NCBI RefSeq assembly: GCF_900129665.1
Contig: NZ_FQWL01000005.1
Span: 124,001 to 188,000, forward strand
DNA length: 64,000 nt
From: Flagellimonas flava
GTDB lineage: Bacteria > Bacteroidota > Bacteroidia > Flavobacteriales > Flavobacteriaceae
Reading direction: 5' to 3'
Positions within the stretch are counted from its first letter, which is position 1. Every line of letters begins with the position of its first letter. Positions 1-9,144 of this stretch are shown in pieces. Below the pieces are notes generated by a model. The model had not been told where the DNA came from. It worked only from the letters and a program-made list of their open reading frames with translations, and searched no databases. Both the position numbers and the translations under genes were made by a program.

Positions 1-1520
1 CTGCCAACCTCATGCTTGGTGGCACTTTCCGGAATCAAATGGCCGTACAACGTATAAAACTCGAAACCATCCATGTTGTGCTTCAAAATTACCAGCCCAC
101 CATACTCTTTATCTCCTGCATCATTGATAGCAGTGACCACTTCTCCATCCAAAAGCGCATGGACAGGGGTGTTCTCCCTAAGCCAAAAGTCCACCCCAAG
201 ATGTACGGTTCTGCTTTCCCTTCCACTATTCCCGATTTTATCATAGGCCGATGTGGTATAGAGCGAACGGGGTTCCAAATACCCACCTGCCAAAATTTTG
301 TTTGGATGTTCTTTTTGAAGTCGGTCCAATTTAAACTGGAGGAGTTCCAAATCATTGAATTCTTCTTGATGTCCCACCCACCTACTGGAAACGCTTAAGT
401 CCAAATGCTCCACCTGGTCCCTAGATACGGTGGGAAACAAATTCGATAATAAAAAAGCATTTGTTTTGGACCATGTTTCAAATTTTGACTTTTTGGGATG
501 AGCTGGATATCCACATGCCTTCCGGAAGCTGTAGTGCGCAAATTCAGGGTGGATTTTACACCATTTTCGGAGCACTTCCCAAGCCGGTTTCTCACTCACT
601 AACAAATAAGCATTGTCCGGTTCTTTTATCTTATTTAAGGCCGATTTGGTTACTGTGATCCCTAATCGCATAGCAATGGCCCAATACAAATGTGATACAT
701 CTTCTTCCTTTAATGGAAAGGAAGAATGGTACCCTTCAGCAATCGACAAGGAAGCCTCCAAAGGGTCATTATGATGCATAACGGCATAGGCGCAGGTTAT
801 GGCCACATCATTTATAATTTGGGTATGGATGGCATCACCATAGTCTATAAATGCCCGCACTCTGGGGTGGATCAAATCTTCCGTAACAATAATATTGTTG
901 TCATTGGCGTCGTTATGTACTACCGATTTTCTGAGTTTGCCATAGGTTTCCTGCACTTCTTCAAATCCTTCAACAAAAAACTGAAGTATTTCTTTTTCAT
1001 CCGTCGCGAATAAATCCAGGTGTTCCTTAATCCAAAGCGATTGGGCCACATCCCACTCAAAGTTTCGATGGGCCTGTGGATGGTCAAATCCACTCAATGC
1101 ACTTGCCAAAAGTCCGCATTGTTCTCCCAAACTAAAACGTAAATCATCCAACTGTGGATTCACCCCGCTCCAAATACGACCGGGAACCCAACTCAACAAG
1201 CGTATCTTACGAAGTTTGCCTTGTTCATCCCTATAGTCCGAGACCATATTGCCAGATGTATCTTTAATCACTTTAGGAGAAATGATCCCCTCGGCACGTT
1301 GCTCAACATAAAGCAGTAATTGCTGTTGATAGTCCAAATAATCCGTATCCTCTTCTGGACGTGAGACTTTTAAAATGTAACCATGCCCCTTGTTGGTTTT
1401 AATCCTGAAGTTAAAATCGACCTCTCCAGGCAGTGGAAAGGCAACTCCTTTGATACCAAAAAGTTGTTCCGTAATTTCCTGCGCTTGTTCTGTAGTGATT
1501 TTCAAAATCCCGTATTCCAT
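1..1520 (-). CDS. APH-type kinase fused to M23 peptidase (partial, runs off left edge)
   Basis: This frame is open from an ATG at 1520 to the window edge, giving about 506 residues with no stop. Residues 1-300 look like an aminoglycoside-phosphotransferase (APH) kinase. The catalytic loop HNDANDNN lies at about 202-209, and the metal-binding Asp follows at about 226 in IDYGD. Residues 430-506 look like an M23 metallopeptidase, with the zinc motif HLGVD at about 440-444 and YGHL near the cut end. Known bacterial proteins join an APH kinase related to hydroxylysine kinase, an M23 domain and a class III aminotransferase or phospholyase. I infer that the missing C-terminus is that PLP domain. The start lies 3 bases after the stop of the glycosidase gene, so the two should share a transcript. 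The substrate is unknown; a hydroxylysine-like or ethanolamine-like amine is plausible. Confidence 0.85.
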   Translation of the reverse strand, partial: MEYGILKITTEQAQEITEQLFGIKGVAFPLPGEVDFNFRIKTNKGHGYILKVSRPEEDTDYLDYQQQLLLYVEQRAEGIISPKVIKDTSGNMVSDYRDEQGKLRKIRLLSWVPGRIWSGVNPQLDDLRFSLGEQCGLLASALSGFDHPQAHRNFEWDVAQSLWIKEHLDLFATDEKEILQFFVEGFEEVQETYGKLRKSVVHNDANDNNIIVTEDLIHPRVRAFIDYGDAIHTQIINDVAITCAYAVMHHNDPLEASLSIAEGYHSSFPLKEEDVSHLYWAIAMRLGITVTKSALNKIKEPDNAYLLVSEKPAWEVLRKWCKIHPEFAHYSFRKACGYPAHPKKSKFETWSKTNAFLLSNLFPTVSRDQVEHLDLSVSSRWVGHQEEFNDLELLQFKLDRLQKEHPNKILAGGYLEPRSLYTTSAYDKIGNSGRESRTVHLGVDFWLRENTPVHALLDGEVVTAINDAGDKEYGGLVILKHNMDGFEFYTLYGHLIPESATKHEVG

Positions 1521-1523
1521 TGG

Positions 1524-3548
1524 CTATTCCTCGTTTGTCAGCAACATTAAGATATGGGCAGCACTCCAACTAAAATTTGGAGCATTAAGTCCCTTCCCGG
1601 TAAGTGGGTGATAATTCTCAAAAATGGGAGTTCCCTTGTCCAAAATGCCCTCCGCTCCTTCCAATAGTTTTATGGTAGCAACATCCGCTTCTTCTTCAAA
1701 TCCATAATTTCTAAGGCCTTTGATGCCAAAGTATGCCTGATCTAACCAATTAGGACCTCTCCAATATCCTTTCAAGGGGTTGAATTTGGGATGATCGGCA
1801 GCCATGGTCTGAAAGGGTACTTTGACATAGAATTTCATGGGATCCATCATTTTATCTTTCACCTCTTTGGCCTGTTCTGATGAAGCTACTTTGGCCCAGA
1901 GTGGAATCCAACCCTCACTCCCTGCTCCTTCAACAAAAACATCACCTTTTAAGTTGGTATCGTAAAACCATCCATCTTTCTCACTAAAAAACTGCTTTTG
2001 AATGCGTTCTTTCAAAACATGGGCTTCATCTGTCCAGTTCTTGGATTCGTCTTCCAAATGTAAAAAAGCTGCCAATTTGGCCAAATACAACTTTTCTGCA
2101 TAGAGGTAGGAATTTAAGTCTACGCTTTCTTGATTCATAGAAAAGGCTCTTTCTGAGTTTTTGAGCATCTTGGCTCCATCAAATCTAATAGCGTTGTCCA
2201 TGCCACTCTCCCACTTAGCGGCAATCAAGGTACCATCTGTAGATCCATATTCACATAGTCCATCTTGATCATGATCCCTATCCAAATACCACCAACGATG
2301 ATACTTTTTTAGCTTTGGGTACATTTCCTTAACAAAACTTGTATCCGAACTATGCTGGGTAATTTTGGCTACCGCCCACGCAGCCAATGGAGGTTTAGTA
2401 TCTCTTAGGTTGTGGGCCTCTATCGTGGTGTCTCTATAAACACAATCCACAATAAATCCATTTTCATGTTGAAAATCGAACATGGCCCTTATTTGATCTT
2501 TTGCCAATTCGGGATGGTAGAGGGAAAGACCAGCGGCATGCTTCCAAGAGTCCCAGGACCAAAATCCATGAAACCATTCGTAGTGATAGCTCGGAAACAA
2601 TCCCTGATGTTTCAGTTCCCCCGCAGGAACCCGCCAATTGTTTTGCATCGTCAAACGAGCTTTTGCGGCTAGCGTGAGATACAAACTATCGTTGAACTTT
2701 TCACGAAGTTTGGATTGAAGTGACAAAAGTTCTTTTTGTGCTTCAACTTTCCGGCGTTTTAAAAGGGTATCAAAACTAATCGCCTCAATGGCCCTTTTCT
2801 CTTTTTCCCAAGAATACTCGGGAAAAATAAAGGTTTGGGAAGCCAAGAAACTCTTTGATTCTTGTGGTTTTAGAACAAACCGATGCTTTTCCAAATTATA
2901 GGACAAGCCATCCTGAATTTGTATTCCTTTTGCCCCATCTAGAAAGAGTAAATAGCCTACGGCATCACTTTTTTCCGATATGAGCGCGATTTGATCCCCT
3001 TTGGTCTCTGCTTGCACCCCAACGTCAAAGAGTTGACCCGAATATTGGGCATCCAAAGAAATAGACTTATCTGTCCTATTGGTGACCACGGTTCTTTGCA
3101 AGGCCGTATGAGCAGACAGGTACACCAATTCTTGTTTAACATTAAGTACCGATCCCACATAAACTTGCTCCAAGTGACTGGCATAGCTTTTTTGGGATAT
3201 CAATGCATTGGTCAAAGAAGATGGTTGCTTCCCAGGGTCAATTAAATTAAATTCTAACCGTTGGAGGACGGGACTCAACCAAACCCCGTTTTCCTGGGTC
3301 ATCAAAAAGGGACCAGAAAATCCACCATGATAACCGATAGTATCTGGAAGGCCATAGGCAAACCATGCCCCTTGATCAGAGAACATGAGCATATCCCTAT
3401 CTCGTGGAGAATTTGGCGCTCCTTTATAATCAAGCACATTTTCAGAAAACGAGAACTGATGTAAAGTCGAGGGTTCCGATTCGCCCACATCACGGCAGCT
3501 GTTCAAAAAAAGAAATGCAATTAGGCAAAAGAAAAATGAGTTGTCCAT
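1524..3548 (-). CDS. GH63/trehalase-like glycosidase, lipoprotein
   Basis: This 674-residue exported enzyme has an N-terminal hydrophobic segment ending in a lipobox-like LNSC (Cys18), so it is probably lipid-anchored. An N-terminal beta-rich region of about 280 residues precedes an (alpha/alpha)6-type catalytic region. That region carries FWSWDSWKHA (about 329-338), ESGMDNA (about 447-453) and RGPNWLDQAYFG near the C-terminus, which are hallmarks of the GH63/MGH1-like and trehalase-like superfamily. The conserved Asp in ESGMDNA corresponds to the general acid of this clan. It probably hydrolyses alpha-glucosidic or alpha-mannosidic linkages at the cell surface or in the periplasm. It is divergent from the ECF/FecR/SusCD locus, and I infer that it belongs to the same glycan-utilisation group. 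Substrate specificity cannot be read from the sequence. Confidence 0.85.
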   Translation of the reverse strand: MDNSFFFCLIAFLFLNSCRDVGESEPSTLHQFSFSENVLDYKGAPNSPRDRDMLMFSDQGAWFAYGLPDTIGYHGGFSGPFLMTQENGVWLSPVLQRLEFNLIDPGKQPSSLTNALISQKSYASHLEQVYVGSVLNVKQELVYLSAHTALQRTVVTNRTDKSISLDAQYSGQLFDVGVQAETKGDQIALISEKSDAVGYLLFLDGAKGIQIQDGLSYNLEKHRFVLKPQESKSFLASQTFIFPEYSWEKEKRAIEAISFDTLLKRRKVEAQKELLSLQSKLREKFNDSLYLTLAAKARLTMQNNWRVPAGELKHQGLFPSYHYEWFHGFWSWDSWKHAAGLSLYHPELAKDQIRAMFDFQHENGFIVDCVYRDTTIEAHNLRDTKPPLAAWAVAKITQHSSDTSFVKEMYPKLKKYHRWWYLDRDHDQDGLCEYGSTDGTLIAAKWESGMDNAIRFDGAKMLKNSERAFSMNQESVDLNSYLYAEKLYLAKLAAFLHLEDESKNWTDEAHVLKERIQKQFFSEKDGWFYDTNLKGDVFVEGAGSEGWIPLWAKVASSEQAKEVKDKMMDPMKFYVKVPFQTMAADHPKFNPLKGYWRGPNWLDQAYFGIKGLRNYGFEEEADVATIKLLEGAEGILDKGTPIFENYHPLTGKGLNAPNFSWSAAHILMLLTNEE

Positions 3549-3857
3549 GGGTTAAATATCATACAATGATTATAAATTTCACAAGTGACGAAATTTCTTT
3601 CAAACATTATACGAACGATATGATAAACTACAACGAAAAGGGAAACACGCTGCTAACTATGGACTTGCGAAAGGTACAAAAAAAACCATTTTAACAGCCA
3701 CGACAAACTAAAATCATGGTTAATTCATACTTTTAATCTTGACATTTTTTCAAAACCAGAATTATAGGATGGGTAAAATTAGACTTCAAGCTAACCTAAA
3801 AAAAGCACAATCAGTCTTATATCTTTTCCTTAGTCAACCTTAACAGCCAAACCAATT
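3549..3857. other. divergent intergenic region between glycosidase and sigma factor
   Basis: This 309-base AT-rich gap must hold the promoters of the leftward glycosidase operon and the rightward sigma factor gene. The one clear structure is the inverted repeat at 3574-3596, listed separately. No coding sequence or RNA gene was recognised. The sequence TATCTTTT at 3820-3827 resembles a weak Bacteroidota -7 element for the sigma gene, but no convincing -33 element precedes it. Confidence 0.5.
3574..3596. promoter_or_regulatory. inverted repeat, possible operator of the glycosidase operon
   Basis: AAATTTC (3574-3580) and GAAATTT (3590-3596) are perfect 7-bp inverted arms around a 9-base spacer. 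The repeat lies 26-48 bases upstream of the glycosidase ATG on the minus strand, where a promoter would sit. An operator is inferred only from position and symmetry. In AT-rich DNA a chance palindrome is possible. Confidence 0.3.
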
Positions 3858-4418
3858 TTGGATTCGAATTCTATTTTAAGGGAAATTCAAAAACGCAATC
3901 AATTTGTGTTCAAAAAGTTTTTTGAAGACACCTATGAAGAATTGGTCCATTATGCCAACAGCTACCTTTTTGACCCGGGGTACAGTGAGGATATGGTGCA
4001 AGAAGTTTTTATCTATTTATGGGAAAGGGCAGGAGAACTGGAAATCAAAAGTTCGTTAAGGGGGTATTTGTACAGCATGGTGCGTAACAAATGCCTCAAT
4101 TATCTTAAATCCATAAAAATCACGGATACAGCAAATGTTATGGATTTGCAGTCCTTGATCGCATCTGATTATAATTTGCAAATTTTCTCGGACGATGATC
4201 TTAAAATTGTGCATCAACAGCTATTAAAAGTCGTTGAAAACCTTCCTTCAAAAATGAAGCAAATTGTGAAGATGCGGTTTATTGACAACTATAAGTACAT
4301 TGATATAGCTGAAGAACTTGGGGTTTCGGTCAATACGGTCAAGACCCAATTGAAGCGGGCCAAACTCAAAATATCCCAGCAAATGGCATTGATTCTCACA
4401 TTACTTTTCACCCAATAA
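3858..4418 (+). CDS. ECF-family RNA polymerase sigma factor (FecI-like)
   Basis: This 186-residue sigma factor has two recognisable regions. Region 2 includes EDMVQEVFIYLW (about 44-55). Region 4 is a helix-turn-helix around IAEELGVSVNTVKTQLKRAK (about 150-169). It is of the Bacteroidota sigma-70 family 1 type that partners with FecR anti-sigma factors and TonB receptors. The start is TTG: no in-frame ATG or GTG lies nearby upstream, and the N-terminus has the usual length. The FecR gene follows after 117 bases. When the outer-membrane receptor is occupied, FecR should release this factor to transcribe the fecR-susCD genes. Confidence 0.9.
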   Translation: MDSNSILREIQKRNQFVFKKFFEDTYEELVHYANSYLFDPGYSEDMVQEVFIYLWERAGELEIKSSLRGYLYSMVRNKCLNYLKSIKITDTANVMDLQSLIASDYNLQIFSDDDLKIVHQQLLKVVENLPSKMKQIVKMRFIDNYKYIDIAEELGVSVNTVKTQLKRAKLKISQQMALILTLLFTQ

Positions 4419-4483
4419 ATTGCATTAATACGTAGTAAATCCGCCGGTTTATTAACACACTATTAAATTTTTCTCAATTTTTT

Positions 4484-4513
4484 GTCACCCATTTTAAGAA
4501 TTTGATTGTCTTA
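4484..4513 (+). promoter_or_regulatory. predicted ECF sigma promoter of the fecR-susCD operon
   Basis: GTCACCC (4484-4490), followed after 15 bases by TTGTCTTA (4506-4513), has the layout of a Bacteroidota ECF promoter. The downstream element ends 22 bases before the FecR ATG at 4536. The -10-like part resembles TTGTTTTA in the second ECF locus of this window (minus strand, 45359-45366). The assignment is inferred and no transcript data support it here. Confidence 0.45.
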
Positions 4514-4535
4514 GTAAAAAGAAGTCAACATAAAA

Positions 4536-5663
4536 ATGGAGTTTAAGTTAATCCTTAAGAAACTAAATAATACCCTTACCAAAGACGAAGCAAGGATTTT
4601 TCAAGAATGGATTTCCGAGTCAGAAACCCATCGGGCCTATTTTCAAAAAGTTAAGGAAAATCACTTAAAATCTCCCGAGGCCATTGATGTGCGGACCGGA
4701 TGGAAAAGTGTGGATTCTCAACTAAAATCAAAGAAACGAACGATCATGTACTGGAAATATGCAGCGGCCGCAGTGCTGCTGGTATTACTTAGCTTGCCTT
4801 TTTTATTCACAAAGCAAGAACCCATTACCGAACCCATAGTGAACGTGCCCACGGAGACCATTGAAATTGGTTCTGATAAGGCTACCCTGACCTTGGAAGA
4901 TGGCACCAAGGTTCCCTTGGAAAAAGGTAAGACCTTTAGAACAACTGCATTAACCAGCAATGGACAGCAAGTTGTCTATTCAAAACCAGTTGCCGACAAA
5001 ACACAAACGCCAACCTATAACACCTTGACAATTCCGAGAGGGGGACAATTTTATATTGTCCTTTCGGACGAAACCAAGGTTTGGCTAAACTCAGATTCAG
5101 AACTACGCTATCCGGTTGCCTTTTCTCCTAACCAACCCAGGAAAGTGGAATTGGTATATGGTGAGGCCTATTTCGAAGTTTCACCCAGTACCCAAAACCA
5201 TGGAACCCATTTTCTTGTTGCCACACAAGAACAAGAAGTGGACGTGCTGGGAACAGAGTTTAACATCAAAGCTTTCAAAGAAGATGACTTTATAGAAACA
5301 ACTTTGGTCAACGGCAAGGTTGCCATTAGAAATGGGGGCAATGTCAATAATCTGAGCCCGGGCTTCCAATCCAAATTGGATAAGGGATCTCAGCAGATCA
5401 GTATAGCTCCTGCAGATATCTACAATACCATTTCATGGAAAAATGGTCTTTTCAGCTTCAAGAATATGGCTTTAAAGGATATTATGACTGTGCTTTCCAG
5501 ATGGTACGATGTAGAAGTTGAAATCAGGAACACTTCGGTAGAGAACATTTCATTTCATGGTGTTTTTAATCGAAATCAGGACTTAGAGAACATTCTTTCA
5601 ATCATAGAAAACACGAACGAAGCAAAATTCACAACTAAAGGGAAAACAATTATGGTAGAATAA
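4536..5663 (+). CDS. FecR-family anti-sigma factor
   Basis: This 375-residue inner-membrane signalling protein has a short cytoplasmic N-terminus that should bind the sigma factor. One transmembrane helix follows at about 73-93, and then a periplasmic FecR domain (about 165-265) built around IPRGGQFYIVLSD and the VYGEAYFEV block. The C-terminal DUF4974-type region (about 305-373) resembles the STN fold and probably contacts the TonB receptor signalling domain. It lies between its sigma factor and the SusC gene, which carries a matching N-terminal STN domain. This is the normal arrangement for trans-envelope signalling. Confidence 0.92.
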   Translation: MEFKLILKKLNNTLTKDEARIFQEWISESETHRAYFQKVKENHLKSPEAIDVRTGWKSVDSQLKSKKRTIMYWKYAAAAVLLVLLSLPFLFTKQEPITEPIVNVPTETIEIGSDKATLTLEDGTKVPLEKGKTFRTTALTSNGQQVVYSKPVADKTQTPTYNTLTIPRGGQFYIVLSDETKVWLNSDSELRYPVAFSPNQPRKVELVYGEAYFEVSPSTQNHGTHFLVATQEQEVDVLGTEFNIKAFKEDDFIETTLVNGKVAIRNGGNVNNLSPGFQSKLDKGSQQISIAPADIYNTISWKNGLFSFKNMALKDIMTVLSRWYDVEVEIRNTSVENISFHGVFNRNQDLENILSIIENTNEAKFTTKGKTIMVE

Positions 5664-5667
5664 AATA

Positions 5668-5707
5668 GGGATGGGGCTTAGACCTGGACAATTTAAACTC
5701 CCATCCC
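5668..5707 (+). terminator. hairpin between fecR and susC, possible attenuator
   Basis: GGGATGGG (5668-5675) pairs perfectly with CCCATCCC (5700-5707) across a 24-base loop, directly after the FecR stop. No T-run follows, so full intrinsic termination is doubtful. It may moderate read-through or stabilise the ends of processed mRNA, allowing SusC/D levels to differ from FecR. Confidence 0.35.
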
Positions 5708-5756
5708 TGCTGTCGATCAATTAATTAAATATTAACTAACTAACGCAATCAAATTT

Positions 5757-8700
5757 ATGAAAACAAAATTTGTTGGACTACCTATTTACTATAGGAAGAC
5801 ACTATTACTCGTTATTATGAGGACCTTTATCTTTTTATGTTGCATGGCAACCTTTGGTTTTTCAACCAAAATAGGATTCTCACAGGACAAAAAAATTGTT
5901 GTGGACAGAGATCAAGAACTCTCTGTGGAACAGGTCTTTGACCTCATTAGACAACAAACGGACTATTCATTTATCTATCGTTCGGATTTATTTTCGGAAG
6001 CACCAAGGGTTAAAGTTAAAAAAGGAGAAACCCGCATAAACCGATTACTCCAAAAAACCTTGTCGTTTGCAGATTTTGAGTACGAATTATCACCCGATGG
6101 GGCCATCCTTTTAATAAAGAAGGAAAAACAGGTCAAAAGAAAGAAGGAAAAAGTACAGCAGGAGATTACCGGGACCGTTACCGATACTAATGGAACTCCA
6201 TTGCCGGGGGCTTCTGTATTAATTAAGGAAAATACCACCGTAGGAACCCAAACCGATTTTGATGGCAACTATTCCATTATGGTCCCTGGATTTGAATCCA
6301 CCCTGGTTTTTAGTTATTTGGGATTTACGACCAAGGAAGTAGTCGTGGGTGACCAAACCACCATAAACGTCACCTTGGATGAAGATGCCCAAGGCTTGGA
6401 AGAGGTAATTCTTGTAGGTTTTGGTACCCAACGAAAAGCAGAGGTAACTGCAGCAATTTCCTCCGTGGACATAGAAGAAATTCAAAAGATTCCTACCGCC
6501 GATGTCGCTACCTCACTTCAAGGTCAAGTGGCGGGTTTAAATGTGGCCATCGCTACAGGTGCTCCGGGAAGTGAACCTATTATCCGTATAAGGGGACTCG
6601 GAACCATTGGAAACAACAATCCTTTAGTGGTTATAGACGGTATTCCTGGGGAACTTTCTTATATCAATCCGTCGGATATTGAGGATATTAGTATTCTTAG
6701 GGATGCATCTGCAGCAACCATCTATGGTTCCAGGGCATCCAACGGGGTCGTAATTGTGACCACCAAACGAGGACGGACAGGTGACCCTAGGGTGACTATA
6801 GGCTCTTATGCCAGCACCCAGTGGTTCAGTAACGGTGTAGATGTCGCCAACAGATCACAACATGATCAAATTAAACTGGAAGCATTTAACAATGCCGGTG
6901 AAGCCCCAGCTCCTTATCTAACCAGCGGAGCACAGTATGCAGATTCTGATTGGGTTGGCGCCTATATTGACAATGCCTTTGAGCAAAAACATGATATAGG
7001 TATTTCCGGAGGAACAGAAAACATGAAGTATAGTTTCTCCGCAGGATATTTTGAAAATACGGGTACAGTAGTGAATACAGATTTTAACAGGCTAAGTACC
7101 CGATTAAATTTGGATTTTAATTTGTTGGAGGGTCGCTTAAAGATTGCCCCAGGTGTAAGTTACACTCGTGAAACCACAGGGGGAATTTTTGAACCAACCG
7201 AGGAAGGAAACGCCAGTTTTTCACCTTTCCTACAAATCTATCAGACCTTGCCCCATAAAGCCATTTTCGACTCTAATTCCTTAAATGGTTTTGCCACACC
7301 TCCATCCGAACTTGGATCAGGGAACCCTGTAGGCGAAACGCAATTGAATGATAGAACGGACGAAGATGATTACCTACAATTTAATGTGGCCGCTACCTTA
7401 AAACTCTTTGATGGACTGGATTATCGTTTTCAATATGGTGCAAATATTGAAAATACGCATTTCGCCAATTTTTTGCCGACCTATAATTTTGGCCCCCAAG
7501 CGGTAAATGAGAATCCTTCCCTTTCGGAGCTTCGGACCAGATCCAACGAATGGACACTCAACAACACGTTGAACTATCGTAAATCCTTCGGCAAACATGA
7601 TATTGAGGTTCTACTAGGTATTTCAAGGGAGAAAAGCGAATTTAGGTCGGCCGGGGGATCCAACAACGAACTGGCATCTGATCAACTACGAGGATTAAGT
7701 GCTGGTATTGGTGATGAGTCATCTTTTGGTTTTAACTCCACAAGTACCTTACAATCCTATTTTGGACGATTAAGCTATGATCTAGACGACAAGTACTATA
7801 TTCAGGGTAGTGTTAGAAGAGATGGTTCGTCAAGATTTGCTTCCACGAATAAATATGGAAACTTTTATTCAATATCCCTTGGATGGGCAGTTCATAACGA
7901 AAGTTTTTTCAATTCAGAGTTAATCAGTCAGTTAAAGCCACGTTTCAGCTATGGTACCTTGGGGAACCAGTTGATCGGGGATCATTTGTTCCTGGCCCGA
8001 ATTGGGTCAGGCGGACAACAGCTAAATTACCCTTTTGGTGCAGGGCAAAGTCAACCTGTGATTGTAGGTGCCATTGCAACCTCATTGCCTACACCTGATA
8101 TCCAATGGGAAGAGACTGCTACCACCAATATTGGGGTGGACCTTGGTCTTCTACAGAACCAATTGAAGTTCTCATTTGATTATTTCACCTCCGAGACAAC
8201 CGACATGTTGGTAAATGTACCTATTCCTGCAACATCGGGAATAACCTCATTTCCTTTGACCAACGGTGGTAATCTGGAAAACAAGGGTTGGGAATTTTCA
8301 GCCTCATATAACAACTCCAACAACGACTTCAGTTATAGTGTAAGCGCAAACATCAGTGGTTCCACTAATGAGGTCACTAAATTGGGAATAGCAGATGAGG
8401 CGTTTACTGATGGATTCATTGAGTTCAACAACTTCCCAACAACACGAACGGAAGTAGGTGGCGAAATTGGACGGTTTTATCTGTTCGAAGCGGATGGGAT
8501 TTTCCAGACTCAGGCAGAAGTAGATGCCCACGGAGTGCAACCCAATGCCGCTCCCGGAGACCTTCGATTTGTAGACACCAATGGTGATGGTGCTTTGGAT
8601 GACGATGACAAACAGTTCATGGGCAGTGGACTTCCAGATTTTGAGTATGGAATCAACTTCAGCGCCAATTATAAAAATTTTGATTTGAGCCTTTTCTTCC

Positions 8701-9125
8701 AAGGAACCCATGGTAACAACATCTACAACGGTGTTAGAATGTGGTTGTACAGAACGGACAGGCAAAACATGTCAGCTGATCTTCTGAATGCTTGGTCTCC
8801 TAGCAACACCGGAAGTAATATTCCTCGGAATGTTTTTGGAGATCCCAACAACAACATTCGACCATCAAGCTATTTCTTGGAAGATGGGTCTTATTTCAGA
8901 CTTAGGAACCTTCAGGTAGGCTACACTTTCCCACAGAATATTATGGGGAATTTACCTGTGGACAATCTCAGATTGTACGTTACGGCCACCAATCTATTTA
9001 CGATTACTGATTATTCCGGGTTCGATCCCGCCCTAGGTAATGGAGGAACTTTTAATAGAGGCGTCGATAGAGGTTTCTATCCTTTATCCAAATCTCTCAT
9101 CCTAGGATTGAATCTTACACTCTAA
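5757..9125 (+). CDS. SusC-type TonB-dependent receptor with STN signalling domain
   Basis: This 1122-residue outer-membrane importer begins with a signal peptide (about 1-42). An STN domain (about 48-118) is the feature that lets it signal to FecR. A carboxypeptidase-regulatory-like domain (about 137-210) contains GTVTDTNGTPLPGASV. The plug domain (about 220-340) includes RIRGLGTIGNNNPLVVIDG and YGSRASNGVVIVTT, and the remainder is a beta-barrel. It should form a lidded complex with the SusD protein encoded 19 bases downstream and import oligosaccharides using TonB energy. Possession of an STN domain together with an adjacent FecI/FecR pair means it is both transporter and sensor. Confidence 0.96.
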   Translation: MKTKFVGLPIYYRKTLLLVIMRTFIFLCCMATFGFSTKIGFSQDKKIVVDRDQELSVEQVFDLIRQQTDYSFIYRSDLFSEAPRVKVKKGETRINRLLQKTLSFADFEYELSPDGAILLIKKEKQVKRKKEKVQQEITGTVTDTNGTPLPGASVLIKENTTVGTQTDFDGNYSIMVPGFESTLVFSYLGFTTKEVVVGDQTTINVTLDEDAQGLEEVILVGFGTQRKAEVTAAISSVDIEEIQKIPTADVATSLQGQVAGLNVAIATGAPGSEPIIRIRGLGTIGNNNPLVVIDGIPGELSYINPSDIEDISILRDASAATIYGSRASNGVVIVTTKRGRTGDPRVTIGSYASTQWFSNGVDVANRSQHDQIKLEAFNNAGEAPAPYLTSGAQYADSDWVGAYIDNAFEQKHDIGISGGTENMKYSFSAGYFENTGTVVNTDFNRLSTRLNLDFNLLEGRLKIAPGVSYTRETTGGIFEPTEEGNASFSPFLQIYQTLPHKAIFDSNSLNGFATPPSELGSGNPVGETQLNDRTDEDDYLQFNVAATLKLFDGLDYRFQYGANIENTHFANFLPTYNFGPQAVNENPSLSELRTRSNEWTLNNTLNYRKSFGKHDIEVLLGISREKSEFRSAGGSNNELASDQLRGLSAGIGDESSFGFNSTSTLQSYFGRLSYDLDDKYYIQGSVRRDGSSRFASTNKYGNFYSISLGWAVHNESFFNSELISQLKPRFSYGTLGNQLIGDHLFLARIGSGGQQLNYPFGAGQSQPVIVGAIATSLPTPDIQWEETATTNIGVDLGLLQNQLKFSFDYFTSETTDMLVNVPIPATSGITSFPLTNGGNLENKGWEFSASYNNSNNDFSYSVSANISGSTNEVTKLGIADEAFTDGFIEFNNFPTTRTEVGGEIGRFYLFEADGIFQTQAEVDAHGVQPNAAPGDLRFVDTNGDGALDDDDKQFMGSGLPDFEYGINFSANYKNFDLSLFFQGTHGNNIYNGVRMWLYRTDRQNMSADLLNAWSPSNTGSNIPRNVFGDPNNNIRPSSYFLEDGSYFRLRNLQVGYTFPQNIMGNLPVDNLRLYVTATNLFTITDYSGFDPALGNGGTFNRGVDRGFYPLSKSLILGLNLTL

Positions 9126-9144
9126 CAAAAAAATTGAAACTATA

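Noticed and set aside
1..1013. Several plus- and minus-strand frames of 60-130 residues at the left edge
   Set aside because: They are shadows of the continuous kinase-M23 frame on the minus strand, which carries the catalytic motifs.
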